From contig NZ_ATWN01000001.1 of assembly GCF_000421265.1 (NCBI RefSeq), positions 248,001-312,000 on the forward strand: DNA of 64,000 nucleotides, written 5' to 3'. Of the stretch, positions 46,352 through 54,930 are shown piece after piece (within the stretch, counting starts at the first letter, position 1; each line of letters opens with the position of its first letter). The position numbers and the translations under genes were made by a program. The stretch is from Thalassospira lucentensis MCCC 1A00383 = DSM 14000. Lineage in GTDB: Bacteria; Pseudomonadota; Alphaproteobacteria; Rhodospirillales; Thalassospiraceae. Under the pieces are notes generated by a model. The model saw only the letters and a program-made list of their open reading frames with translations, was not told where the DNA came from and made no database searches.

Positions 46352-46385
46352 CAACCCCCGTCATATTTTGGCGGGGGTTGTTTTT
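46352..46385 (+). terminator. Intrinsic terminator of the sensor/chemoreceptor operon
   Basis: CAACCCCCG / CGGGGGTTG stem with an 11-base loop and TTTTT, 70 bases after the receptor stop. Confidence 0.92.
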
Positions 46386-46520
46386 CCCCTTCTACTAGGT
46401 GTTAAGTACGGTTGAAGTGGAGGTTTTCGCACACATTCTACCTTTAATCTTGCCTCTATCCAGAACCACGACTTATGGTCGTGTGGTGGCCCAATCCATA
46501 ATACGAGTCTCTTCGAGAAC

Positions 46521-46555
46521 AAAAAAACAGTCCCCGGAAATGAGGACTGTTTTTC
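46521..46555 (-). terminator. Intrinsic terminator of the gene at 46624
   Basis: AAACAGTCC / GGACTGTTT stem with 10-base loop, with A run on the left (T run on the minus strand). It may work in both directions. Confidence 0.8.
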
Positions 46556-46623
46556 TGATCATTGATTTGATCGATACGCAGGCACTGTCATAGCAACAGG
46601 GAGCGGTGCTGACGAAGGGCCCG

Positions 46624-47199
46624 TTAAAGCATGTCGCGTTTGGTGTGTGAATTTGCCACTTCGTGGGTGCCGACCAGTTCGGCCTGATGCCGGGTAAGGA
46701 TATCCTTGGCCCGGTTTTCCGTTGGTTCATCAGGTGTTTTGGCCCAAAGCAACAACCCGCCCTGATCAAGGGCATCTTGCAATTCAGTGGAATATCGTTT
46801 CCCGATGATTGCGGCAATGACACCGCCTGCAGCGGCACCAACACCACCGGCACCGATGATGGCTGAAATGGTCATAGCAATCGGTCCACCTGCTGCAATC
46901 ACAGCCCCCGCGGCGCCAAATGCCGCGGCATACATTGGGGCGCCAACAAGGGCACCTTCGGCATTGCCGATCGGGGTCGGTGTCGTATAGGCCAGCGGCG
47001 GCATGTTCGGGTCGGTGTCTATGTCTTCGGCCTTACGGTAAATGTGGCCGAGTTTATCTTCGATGGTGTGTTCGGTTGTCAGCAGGCTGAGATCTGTTTG
47101 CGCGAAGCCCGCAGAACCAAGGTCTTCTGCTGCATGTTGCAGAGCAGAGAGATCGTGAAAAACACCAACGGTTTCCCGACGGGGATTGAGAATGGTCAT
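46624..47199 (-). CDS. Glycine-rich protein with a general-stress-17M-like N-terminus
   Basis: A 191-aa protein. Residues 1-45 (RRETVGVFHDLSALQHAAEDLGSAGFAQTDLSLL) follow the pattern of the general stress protein 17M (YflT-like) domain: VxxVF, a helix, GF, then D(I/L)SLL. Residues about 95-150 are Gly/Ala-rich (FGAAGAVIAAGGPIAM and IIGAGGVGAAAGGVIAAIIGK), of the glycine-zipper type and able to insert in membrane. The C-terminal part is soluble. AAGGAGG precedes the start at 47199. A stress or envelope role is inferred, not shown. Confidence 0.72.
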   Translation of the reverse strand: MTILNPRRETVGVFHDLSALQHAAEDLGSAGFAQTDLSLLTTEHTIEDKLGHIYRKAEDIDTDPNMPPLAYTTPTPIGNAEGALVGAPMYAAAFGAAGAVIAAGGPIAMTISAIIGAGGVGAAAGGVIAAIIGKRYSTELQDALDQGGLLLWAKTPDEPTENRAKDILTRHQAELVGTHEVANSHTKRDML

Positions 47200-47290
47200 C
47201 GTGGCCTCCTTTATTCTGAAAGGCTCCTTTGTGACCAACGTGCTGGTGTGTCGATTGGTTCCAAGATTTTTCTACGACGTAAAACGGCCT

Positions 47291-47324
47291 AAAAACGAAA
47301 ACGGCACCCACATAGGGTGCCGTT
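47291..47324 (-). terminator. Intrinsic terminator of the TolQ/MotA-OmpA cluster
   Basis: AACGGCACCC / GGGTGCCGTT stem with a 5-base loop, followed on the minus strand by TTTTCGTTTTT, 24 bases after the last gene of the operon. Confidence 0.9.
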
Positions 47325-47347
47325 GATGGAGTGTTTTGCTGGACTAC

Positions 47348-48511
47348 CTATCGTTCGGTGATCTTGAACTCGATACGCCGATTGCGGCGATAGGCGATTT
47401 CGTCATCGCGGTTATCAAGGGGTTGGTACTCCCCGAACCCGGCTGCGACCAAACGGTTGGGTGGAACACCCTGGTCGATCAGGAATTTTACCACCGAAAT
47501 CGCACGTGCGGCTGACAGTTCCCAGTTCGATGCGAATTGCAGGTTGCGGATTGGCACTTTGTCGGTGTGACCATCGACCCGCATGACCCAATCAATATCG
47601 TCTGGGATGTCAGCGGATATGGTCTTAAGCGTCTCGCCAAGTTTCGCCAGCTGTTCCTGACCGCCTTCGCCAAGATCAGCTGAGCCAGAACCAAACAGGA
47701 CCTCGGACTGGAACACAAACCGGTCGCCGACAACCCGGATATCCTGACGATCGCCCAGAACTTCGCGCAGGCGGCCAAAGAATTCCGAACGATAGCGCTG
47801 CAATTCGGCGACCTTGGTTGCAAGTGCCGCGTTCAGGCGCTGCCCAAGGTTTACAATCTGGGCTTCCTTATCGGCGTTTTCGACTTCGGCGGCCTCAAGG
47901 GCGGCTTCGATTTTTTGCAACTGCTGACGCAGGGCTAGCATCTGCTGATTAAGGGCGGCGACCTGTGCCTTTGCCTCGGTGCTGAGTTTCTTTTCCGTTT
48001 CAAGGGCGGCGGCACGCGATGCCAGAAGGGCGGAAAGTTCGGCGATCCGGGCATCCTGATCTTTGATCTCTTCGTTTTTATTTTCGCGGATCTCGGTCAG
48101 CTCGGCGTCCTTGTCTTCAATCGATGCCAGTGCTGCGAGCAGTTTCTTTTCAATGTCGTCAGCTGAAAGCTGGGCATCGGCAAGTTGGCTGGCAAGAGTT
48201 GCTGCACGTGATTTCAGGTCATCGCGCTGGTCACTGGTGTTGGAAAGCTCGGTTGTGAGCTGGGTCAACTCCAGTTCCATGCGCTGATTGTTGCCACGCT
48301 CAAGCGACAGAAGGTTGGTAAGCTCGTTGACCTGTGCGGTAAGGTCACTGAGCGCCTCATCACGTCCTGATAGGGCTGCACCAAGGTACACCTGCGCAAT
48401 AACAAAGATCATCAGAAGGAAGATGATCACCATCAGAAGCGTTGCCAGCGCATCAACAAAGCCCGGCCAGGTGTTTACATCGCGATTACGACGGCGTGAA
48501 AGCCCGATCAT
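47348..48511 (-). CDS. MotB-like inner-membrane protein with OmpA-type peptidoglycan-binding domain
   Basis: A 387-aa protein with one N-terminal membrane helix (NTWPGFVDALATLLMVIIFLLMIFVIAQ), in which the Asp of FVDALATLL corresponds to the proton-carrying Asp of MotB/TolR-type stators. Residues 45-235 are a long coiled coil. The C-terminal OmpA-like domain is complete: HTDKVPI, ASNWELSAARAISVVKFLIDQGV and RRNRRIEFKI. It begins 4 bases after the TolQ/MotA-like gene. The pair looks like an energised peptidoglycan-bound channel, but no flagellar genes adjoin it. Confidence 0.88.
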   Translation of the reverse strand: MIGLSRRRNRDVNTWPGFVDALATLLMVIIFLLMIFVIAQVYLGAALSGRDEALSDLTAQVNELTNLLSLERGNNQRMELELTQLTTELSNTSDQRDDLKSRAATLASQLADAQLSADDIEKKLLAALASIEDKDAELTEIRENKNEEIKDQDARIAELSALLASRAAALETEKKLSTEAKAQVAALNQQMLALRQQLQKIEAALEAAEVENADKEAQIVNLGQRLNAALATKVAELQRYRSEFFGRLREVLGDRQDIRVVGDRFVFQSEVLFGSGSADLGEGGQEQLAKLGETLKTISADIPDDIDWVMRVDGHTDKVPIRNLQFASNWELSAARAISVVKFLIDQGVPPNRLVAAGFGEYQPLDNRDDEIAYRRNRRIEFKITER

Positions 48512-48515
48512 GCGA

Positions 48516-49700
48516 TCAGCCCTCCTCGGCGATGGCGGCGATGGTACGGGCCAGAAGTTTGATTTCGCTTCTGATTTCCTGTGTCGATTGCTGACGGCCC
48601 ATGGTCAGTTCTTCGCCAATACGGCCAAGCTGGCTATCAAGCGAACGAATGTGGGCGCGGGTATTATCATCAATGCCAAAGCTACCCATTTTCATCGAAT
48701 CTGCCAGTTGATCGAGAACCGGTTTGAGGTGCATCTGGTTTTCCGCCAGTTTAACCATCAATTGCTGTTCGGCTTTCATCTGATCGGTGAGCGTTGACAA
48801 CTTGTCGGCCAGATCAATCAGGGTGTTATGGCTTTTGATCTGTGAGCTTTCCGAGCGCTGGATCGAGTTTTGCAACCCCTCCATATTGTCGGCCATCTGT
48901 TCGATCAGGGCTGAAAGATACGCCGGAACAGACTGCTCACCATCACCAACAGCACTTCCCGATCCAAGACGGGTAAAGCTTGAAAGCCATTCTTCAAGAT
49001 CGTTGAAGAAACGGTTTTGCGCCTGACCGGCCTGCATGTCCAAAAGACCAAGGGCAAGCGATCCGGCAAGACCAAACAGCGAAGATGAAAAGGCTGTGCC
49101 CATGCCGCCAAGTGGCTCAGCAAGACCATTTTTAAGTTCGGAGAACCAAAGATCCATGTTGGACCCGCCGCCGACATTGACGTCACTGATGACGCCGGCA
49201 ACCGAATTCACTGTTTGCAGAAGGCCCCAGAAGGTGCCGAGCAGGCCAAGGAAAACAAGCAAGCCGACGATATAACGCGACAGTTCACGGCTTTCATCCA
49301 GACGCGAACGGATGGAATCAAGGATGGTCCGGGTCGACATGGTAGAGAGTTGCGGGCGATCACGGCGTTGTTCGGTCATCATGCTGGCCATCGGGGCGAG
49401 CAGTTTGGGCGGAACTTGCGATGTCAGGCCAGGGCGGTTGCGGCGGAAATCTTCGATCCAGGTGACTTCCGGGGCCAGACTTGCGGCCATGCGGAATGTA
49501 TAGATAACACCCACGAAAAAGACGCCGATAATCAGGCCGTTCAGAACAATATTGGCCATAAAGGCATCAGACAGGGCAGGGTAAAGCAGGGCGCCAACCC
49601 CGACAATAATGGCCACAAAAACGGCCATACGTGTCAGATAACTTCCGGGTTTGGTAATGGGCGTAACTGTGCCGGTACCATTGGCCGAATGATTGCTCAT
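48516..49700 (-). CDS. MotA/TolQ/ExbB-type proton channel protein
   Basis: A 394-aa inner-membrane protein with hydrophobic segments near residues 25-45 and 52-70, a cytoplasmic loop, then two further helices (YIVGLLVFLGLLGTFWGLL near 145 and MGTAFSSSLFGLAGSLALGLL near 203) that carry the family pore signature, with TAFSSSLFGLAGSL matching the proton-channel Thr/Ser-rich region. The C-terminal 150 residues are a helical tail. It is longer than TolQ (about 230) or MotA (about 290). It sits between an OmpA-like gene (12 bases upstream) and the MotB-like gene. Confidence 0.87.
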   Translation of the reverse strand: MSNHSANGTGTVTPITKPGSYLTRMAVFVAIIVGVGALLYPALSDAFMANIVLNGLIIGVFFVGVIYTFRMAASLAPEVTWIEDFRRNRPGLTSQVPPKLLAPMASMMTEQRRDRPQLSTMSTRTILDSIRSRLDESRELSRYIVGLLVFLGLLGTFWGLLQTVNSVAGVISDVNVGGGSNMDLWFSELKNGLAEPLGGMGTAFSSSLFGLAGSLALGLLDMQAGQAQNRFFNDLEEWLSSFTRLGSGSAVGDGEQSVPAYLSALIEQMADNMEGLQNSIQRSESSQIKSHNTLIDLADKLSTLTDQMKAEQQLMVKLAENQMHLKPVLDQLADSMKMGSFGIDDNTRAHIRSLDSQLGRIGEELTMGRQQSTQEIRSEIKLLARTIAAIAEEG

Positions 49701-49712
49701 AGCGGATTAATC

Positions 49713-50942
49713 CTAGCGTTGAACTGTTTTGATATCGACGCGGTCTGCCGGGCCGGACGGAACATTCGCACCCAAGGCGCGAACGTCAATGCGTGTGGAA
49801 CGCACACCCTTGTCGATAAGATAGGAACGAACCTGAAGCGCACGCGAAAGCGACAGTCGGCGCGCCTTAGAGGCATTTGCACTGTCGCCTTCGGCGTATG
49901 CCTGCAACTGAATGCGCAGGCTGTCGTCGTTGCTCATGGCGGCAATGACCTGATTAAGCTCGCTTTGGGCGGCACTGGTCAGTTCAAAGCTGTCACTGGC
50001 AAAGCCAAGGCTGTATTCGCCTGCACCGGTTGAGGTGCTCGCAGCAGGTGCTTTGGAGGCTGGTGGAAGCGATGCTTCCTCAGCCGCCGGTGCGGCAGCG
50101 GGTGCAGGTTTTGGTTCAGGCTTGGGTGCTGCCGGTGCGACTTCTGCCATTTGGGCTGGCTGAGACGTCGTATCGGGCGCAGATGTCGGTGCAACCGGAA
50201 TTTCTGATCCACTGCCAATCGGTTCAACCACCGGTGCTGCGGGGGCTTCGGATGCCTTGCTTTCGGCACTCGGAAGCGGCGGCGCCTTTGGCGGTTCAAC
50301 CATGGTGGTCTCTGTCGCCGGTGCGGTCGATGCGCTTGCTGTCTCGGTCATGGTCGAAGCCGCCGGAGCAGGCGCAGGTTTGGTCAGTGGCGTTGGTGCA
50401 GTGCCAGAAGATGAGGTGGGTGAAGAGGGGGCTGTTGCTGCGACTGTTGTCGGCGCTGCGGGTTTGGTTCGCGGGGCTGCGGTTGCCTCGGGCTGGCGCA
50501 GGGCGATTGTCTGGTTCGCACCGTCATCCATTGACGGCGGCATGGCGGTATCAGACACACCGGGCACACCATAGAACTGTGACTGACTTGGGACGGCATT
50601 ACCGCCAGCACCGTCAATCACAACAGTTTCAAAACCACCGTCATATGAACCATTCCCTGCGGATGAGAACTGGTCTTTGGCAAGGAAAGCTGACTGCGGG
50701 CGGGTTTCGGGATAGATCAAATCACCGCCCGGCATGACAATATGCTCACGCGATACCGTGGGGGACAAATATTGCGGAACGGTTGTCTGTCCGCCATATC
50801 CGTCGGCAACGTCCCAATTGACCTGTACGTTGCTGTCTACAGAAACGGGGGAGTATTGTTGTGCGGAAGCATTGCCGCCGAAGAACGCGCTGGTTCCGAG
50901 TGCAGTCATTAATGCCAGCACCGAAATCTTGGAATACCCCAT
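49713..50942 (-). CDS. Secreted OmpA-like protein with Pro/Ala-rich linker
   Basis: A 409-aa protein. A signal peptide (ISVLALMTALGTSAFFGGNASAQQ) is followed by a Gly/Tyr-rich region with no known fold, a Pro/Ala/Ser/Thr-rich linker of roughly 200 residues (about 140-320), and a C-terminal OmpA-like segment (SFELTSAAQSELNQVIAAM and RRLSLSRALQVRSYLIDKGV). Presumably periplasmic or outer-membrane anchored, with the linker spanning the periplasm or cell wall. It is the first gene of the three-gene operon. The ATG at 50942 is used. Confidence 0.82.
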   Translation of the reverse strand: MGYSKISVLALMTALGTSAFFGGNASAQQYSPVSVDSNVQVNWDVADGYGGQTTVPQYLSPTVSREHIVMPGGDLIYPETRPQSAFLAKDQFSSAGNGSYDGGFETVVIDGAGGNAVPSQSQFYGVPGVSDTAMPPSMDDGANQTIALRQPEATAAPRTKPAAPTTVAATAPSSPTSSSGTAPTPLTKPAPAPAASTMTETASASTAPATETTMVEPPKAPPLPSAESKASEAPAAPVVEPIGSGSEIPVAPTSAPDTTSQPAQMAEVAPAAPKPEPKPAPAAAPAAEEASLPPASKAPAASTSTGAGEYSLGFASDSFELTSAAQSELNQVIAAMSNDDSLRIQLQAYAEGDSANASKARRLSLSRALQVRSYLIDKGVRSTRIDVRALGANVPSGPADRVDIKTVQR

Positions 50943-51154
50943 CAAATCGCAGGCCCCTTAATACCCTGTGTTTGAAACCGTCTTGTATAACGTTTTTCTA
51001 TTTCACACAGTTTTGTGTCGATCGTTAGGCACCCGATAATTCTTATCGAATACCCCCCCTGTTGTCTGGTTGCCTCGCATTGGGCGACGGCGTGCAGTAC
51101 CAAGCACCATAGCTTAGAGCCAGGTAATGGACAACCGCTTTGACGGCAAAAGAA

Positions 51155-51190
51155 AAAGGGCCCCTTCGACAAAATGCGAAGGGGCCCTTT
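51155..51190 (-). terminator. Intrinsic terminator of the inositol monophosphatase gene
   Basis: A perfect 14-bp stem AAAGGGCCCCTTCG / CGAAGGGGCCCTTT with 8-base loop and a T run on the minus strand. Confidence 0.95.
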
Positions 51191-51216
51191 CAAAAAACGG
51201 TAATAAAAGCCGACAG

Positions 51217-52026
51217 TTAGTCGGTAACTGCTTTTTTTAGCGCCTTGGCCAGAACCGGCTGGATATAGTCGTTAGCAGCGACGACACTGCCCGTACCCAG
51301 CATGTTGGTGCCACCTTTGGCATCGCGGACATAGCCACCGGCTTCTGAAATCAGAATAAGACCAGCCGCGATATCCCACGCATTGATGTGCGATTCCCAA
51401 TAACCGTCATAACGGCCAGCTGCGACATATGCCATATCAAGCGATGCGGCACCCATGCGGCGCACGCCAGCGCAACGGTCCATGACCGTGTGCAGCTGTT
51501 TTTCGAAAACGGCATGGTCGCCGTGTCCAATATGAGGAACACCACACGCCAAAACGCATTCATTCAGGCGACGACGGCCCGAAACACGCAGGCGACGGTT
51601 ATCAAGAAACGCACCAACGCCTTTTTCCGCCCAGAAGAATTCATCCTTGGCGACGTCATAAATGATGCCGGCAATGATTTCATCACCCTTCTGAAGGGCA
51701 ACAGAAATGGCAAAATGCGGAATGCCATGCAGGAAGTTGGTGGTGCCATCAAGCGGATCAATGATCCAGCGATGTTCAGGGTCGGACCCCTTGATTTCAC
51801 CGCCTTCTTCAAGCAGGAAGCCGTATCCGGGGCGGGAGCGTTCAAGCTCTTCGCGCAGGCGTTTTTCGGCACGAAGATCAGCCGAAGATACGAAATCTGC
51901 CGGGCCTTTCATCGAAACCTGAAGGTTCTCGACTTCACCGAAGTCGCGTTTTAGTCCATAGGCAGCCTTTTCGACGGCCTTGAACATGACGTTGATATTT
52001 GCTGAACGACGGGCGGCGCCTCGCAC
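51217..52026 (-). CDS. suhB: Inositol monophosphatase family protein
   Basis: A 269-aa Mg-dependent phosphatase. It shows the metal-site motifs EEGGEIKG, WIIDPLDGTTNFLHGIPHFAISVAL, and WDIAAGLILISEAGG. Homologues in alphaproteobacteria dephosphorylate myo-inositol 1-phosphate and, as SuhB, influence transcription antitermination. The start is the GTG at 52026, 6-7 bases after GGGAG, which also gives the usual N-terminus ending in NINVM; an ATG at 52080 would add 18 unlikely residues. Confidence 0.92.
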   Translation of the reverse strand: MRGAARRSANINVMFKAVEKAAYGLKRDFGEVENLQVSMKGPADFVSSADLRAEKRLREELERSRPGYGFLLEEGGEIKGSDPEHRWIIDPLDGTTNFLHGIPHFAISVALQKGDEIIAGIIYDVAKDEFFWAEKGVGAFLDNRRLRVSGRRRLNECVLACGVPHIGHGDHAVFEKQLHTVMDRCAGVRRMGAASLDMAYVAAGRYDGYWESHINAWDIAAGLILISEAGGYVRDAKGGTNMLGTGSVVAANDYIQPVLAKALKKAVTD

Positions 52027-52122
52027 GGCATATCTCCCGGAATTTGAATTAAAAGGAGGGTCGGGACCCATTCCATTCATATGGATGGGCCCAATCCTTA
52101 AACCAGAGGACGGGAAAAGTCC

Positions 52123-52689
52123 TTAATCCTTGGCACGCTCAAGATAGGTGCCTTCGACAGTGTTCACGACGATGCGCGTACCCGATTCAATATGCGGGGG
52201 CACCATCACACGAACACCGTTTTCAAGGACGGCTGGTTTGAAAGAAGAAGACTGGGTCTGACCTTTGACCACGGCATCTGCTTCAACAATTTTGAAGACA
52301 ACATGCTCGGGCAGGGTTACGGCAAGCGGCTCATCTTCAAACGATTCGATGGTAACAACCATGTTATCCTGAAGATAAACAGCAGGCTCGCCAACAAGGT
52401 CGGCGTTTACTGTGATCTGTTCGAACGTTTCGCTGTCCATAAAGGTGATCATGTCACCATCAGCGAACAGATAGGTGTATTCTTTCTGCTCAAGACGAAC
52501 GCGCTCAACGGTTTCCGATGCTCGGAAACGCTCGTTCAGCTTGGTGCCGCTACGAATATCTTTAAGTTCAACCTGGTTAAAAGCACCGCCTTTACCTGGT
52601 TTGACAGCCTGACATTTTACCGCACGCCACAGGGCACCTTTATGTTCGATAAGGTTACCCGGACGGATTTCGTTGCCGTTGATTTTCAT
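52123..52689 (-). CDS. efp: Translation elongation factor P
   Basis: A 188-aa factor that relieves ribosomes stalled on polyproline. It has the KOW-like domain 1 with the lysine-bearing tip [11 protein letters not shown] (the modified Lys of E. coli is at the same place, K34), then the two OB domains. C-terminal DGTLP-like ending is replaced by [20 protein letters not shown], the normal family signature. The modification enzymes (EpmA/EpmB) are not in the window. Upstream of suhB on the same strand, 96 bases away. Confidence 0.96.
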   Translation of the reverse strand: MKINGNEIRPGNLIEHKGALWRAVKCQAVKPGKGGAFNQVELKDIRSGTKLNERFRASETVERVRLEQKEYTYLFADGDMITFMDSETFEQITVNADLVGEPAVYLQDNMVVTIESFEDEPLAVTLPEHVVFKIVEADAVVKGQTQSSSFKPAVLENGVRVMVPPHIESGTRIVVNTVEGTYLERAKD

Positions 52690-52884
52690 GGCACCAACCG
52701 TTCTTTCAGATCACAGATTCACAATGTAATAGGGGGGCACTTGCCCCATTTAAGAGGCGTTAACTACCAGTTTGCTGTCTGTGCTGCAAGCAGATTGAGC
52801 ATGGGGATCGTGCATAACTCCCCATCGTTCACGCATGGCTACCGGCAAACATTTGTCCGCCCAGCCGTTTTTACGGTTCGCGGA

Positions 52885-53529
52885 TTATTCGATGTCGGTT
52901 GCGATGATTGCTGCCTTGATCGCACGTGCACCGGCCTCAGGGCCATCGGGGTGATTCCAGACACCGCCCGTGACCGCGACAAAGTCTGCGCCAGCCAGAA
53001 CGATTGGCGCCAGATTTTCCGCCGTAATACCGCCAATCGCAACGCAGGGCACGGTGGTAAATGTCGTCCAGATTTCAAGGATTTCCGGCGTGACGCTAGT
53101 TTTGGCTTCTTTGGTCTGGGTCGGGTAAAACGCGCCAAAGGCAACGTAATCAGCCCCTTTTTCACCAAGTTCCATGGCACGATGGCGACTGTCATAGCAC
53201 GACACACCAACAATGTGTTCTTCGCCCATGATGGCGCGCGCCTCGTCATAACTGACGTCGTCCTCGCCGACATGCACACCGTCACATCCCGACTTTTTAG
53301 CAATGTCGGGCCGATCATTGAGAATAAGCGGAATGTCCAGGCCGTTACACAAGGGCAAAATCGCATCAATTGCCTTGCGGATTTCGTCATCGCCAACATC
53401 TTTCAGGCGCAATTGCAGGCAATCGACCGCACCGGTATCAAGAACCGACTTCAGCTTTTCCGTAAAGCTGGGAAGTTCGATTTTCGGCGGGGTCAGAAGG
53501 TAAAGACCGGCATGTTCGTCTGCGTTCAC
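52885..53529 (-). CDS. thiE: Thiamine-phosphate synthase family protein
   Basis: A 214-aa TIM-barrel enzyme joining the thiazole and pyrimidine phosphates to thiamine phosphate. Signatures: DCLQLRLKD, LILNDRPDIAKKSGCDGVHVGEDDVSYDEAR, IVGVSCYDSRHRA, YVAFGAFYPTQTK, and VAIGGITAENLAPIVLAGADFVAVTGG. The gene is away from other thiamine genes and no TPP riboswitch is seen upstream. A second ThiE-like role in repair or salvage is possible. Confidence 0.9.
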   Translation of the reverse strand: MNADEHAGLYLLTPPKIELPSFTEKLKSVLDTGAVDCLQLRLKDVGDDEIRKAIDAILPLCNGLDIPLILNDRPDIAKKSGCDGVHVGEDDVSYDEARAIMGEEHIVGVSCYDSRHRAMELGEKGADYVAFGAFYPTQTKEAKTSVTPEILEIWTTFTTVPCVAIGGITAENLAPIVLAGADFVAVTGGVWNHPDGPEAGARAIKAAIIATDIE

Positions 53530-53593
53530 GATGATAATTCCTGATGATTTCCTGTCAGTTATGTAACCCCTGACACGGCGTTTGGCAATGATA

Positions 53594-54028
53594 CTAGTCC
53601 GTCAGATGTAGCCGTAATCGACGGTCCAATTCATGATCGGGCAGGACGTCATCACCCATCTCATAGATCGAACTGTCTTTGGGAAGGTCGAGGGCGACGT
53701 GGCAATTTGACTGTGCGGCAAGGTCTGACAAGCGGTCAAATTGCGAAGGTGTATCCGGCTCGACAATCACACCATCAAGGCCAATTTCAATGGCCGTCAA
53801 GGCACCCGATACCCGTCCACGGCAATCAAGAATTGCCTTGAAATCCGAGTTTGGAAATTCCTGACGCACCTGATCAATAACAGCGCCAAACCAACCAGCC
53901 CCAAGCGACATTGCGGCATTTAACGGCGACAGCAGCGTAAAGGGTACGCTTGCCATCCCCCGGCAGGCCGCACGGGCACCGGCAATACCGTGAATGCGAA
54001 TGATCAGATCAGCGTGTGATGATGTCAT
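53594..54028 (-). CDS. Unknown 144-aa protein next to thiE
   Basis: Not recognised. The protein is soluble, with alternating strands and helices (DFKAILDCRGRVSGALTAIEIGLDGVIVEPDTPSQFDRL, then HVALDLP) that could be a half barrel or Rossmann-like piece. It lies between the methyltransferase-like gene and thiE, all on the minus strand (gaps 23 and 64 bases). No catalytic residue pattern can be named. The terminal ELDRRLRLHL is basic. Confidence 0.65.
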   Translation of the reverse strand: MTSSHADLIIRIHGIAGARAACRGMASVPFTLLSPLNAAMSLGAGWFGAVIDQVRQEFPNSDFKAILDCRGRVSGALTAIEIGLDGVIVEPDTPSQFDRLSDLAAQSNCHVALDLPKDSSIYEMGDDVLPDHELDRRLRLHLTD

Positions 54029-54051
54029 GGCGATATGGTTTTAAGGCCGCC

Positions 54052-54774
54052 TTATGAAGATGTGCGCGCGATATAGACCGTATTGATGTCTTCGCGGTCT
54101 ATAACCGGATGTTTGAAGGTAATCACCTCGGCCCGGACGCTGTCAAAGGCGGATTTAAGGTTCGCTTCAAACCATGCTTCGGGCATTTCGGTTGACCACA
54201 GGGCAAAAATCCCGCCCGGCACAAGGTGACGTGCCAGTCGTTTTAACCCGTCTTCGGTATAAAGCCGCGCATGATCGGGATGCAGGACATTGGAAGGTGA
54301 ATGATCAACATCCAACAGGATGGCGTCATGTTTAACGTTCGGCTCGGCCGGGTTCATGCCCGGCGTGTCGGCAAAGGAGGCGGCAAAGAAATCACCATGC
54401 ACCAGCGCACAGCGCGGATCATGTGCAAGTTGCTCACCAAGGGGCAGTAAGCCTTCCTGATGCCATTCGATAACTTCGTTTAACGTATCAAGAACCGCAA
54501 GTTTGCCGGTTTTCGGGTTATCAAGGGCTGCCTTGGCGGTATAGCCCAGACCAAGCCCCCCAACCACGACATTCAAATTATTTCGGTCAAGCTCGGCCAA
54601 CCCAAGGTCGGCGAGTGCCACCTCGGCATCGGTGAACAGGCTCGACATCAGATATTCGTCATCCAGCTTGATTTCATAAACATCGATCTCAAGGCTGAGT
54701 TCACGCCGCCTGCGCAGGCTGAGCACCCCCATCGGGGTTGGCCGGTAATCAAGTTCTTTGAACAAAAGGCTCAC
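54052..54774 (-). CDS. Spermidine-synthase-like SAM-dependent protein
   Basis: A 240-aa protein with a Rossmann-type SAM-binding core: VVVGGLGLGYTAKAAL (motif I, near residue 74), GKLAVLDTLNEVIEWHQ (motif II), and DAILLDVDHSPSNVLHPDHARLYTEDGLKRLARHLVPGGIFALWS (motif IV-V). The overall look is of the spermidine synthase/methyltransferase fold. The start is the GTG at 54774, 6 bases after AGGAG; the frame continues to an ATG at 54891, but without family support. Substrate unknown. Confidence 0.82.
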   Translation of the reverse strand: MSLLFKELDYRPTPMGVLSLRRRRELSLEIDVYEIKLDDEYLMSSLFTDAEVALADLGLAELDRNNLNVVVGGLGLGYTAKAALDNPKTGKLAVLDTLNEVIEWHQEGLLPLGEQLAHDPRCALVHGDFFAASFADTPGMNPAEPNVKHDAILLDVDHSPSNVLHPDHARLYTEDGLKRLARHLVPGGIFALWSTEMPEAWFEANLKSAFDSVRAEVITFKHPVIDREDINTVYIARTSS

Positions 54775-54851
54775 GATTGACTCCTGTGCGCTTGGTCGAG
54801 CGTTGTCATTTTGGACGGGCAGGGATGGGCTCAACTGTGCCGTACTGCCCA

Positions 54852-54894
54852 GGAAAAGAAAAGTGCCCGAAGCGATACATACTTCGGGCACTTT
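54852..54894 (-). terminator. Intrinsic terminator of gap
   Basis: A 13-bp stem AAAGTGCCCGAAG / CTTCGGGCACTTT with 9-base loop and TTTTCTTTT on the minus strand, 37 bases beyond the gap stop. Confidence 0.92.
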
Positions 54895-54930
54895 GCAAAA
54901 TCATCAATCAGATAATCTGACCAGAGATGC

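Noticed and set aside
46399-46593. 64-codon ORF between the chemoreceptor and the stress-like gene
   Set aside because: It lies over two terminators and lacks a ribosome site.
47348-50942. Zorya anti-phage defence system
   Set aside because: ZorA/ZorB resemble the TolQ/MotA and MotB-like genes, but no ZorC, ZorD or ZorE (helicase or nuclease) gene is present, and neighbours are housekeeping genes.
52192-53544. 450-codon plus-strand ORF opposite efp and thiE
   Set aside because: Antisense to two well-conserved genes; shadow frame.
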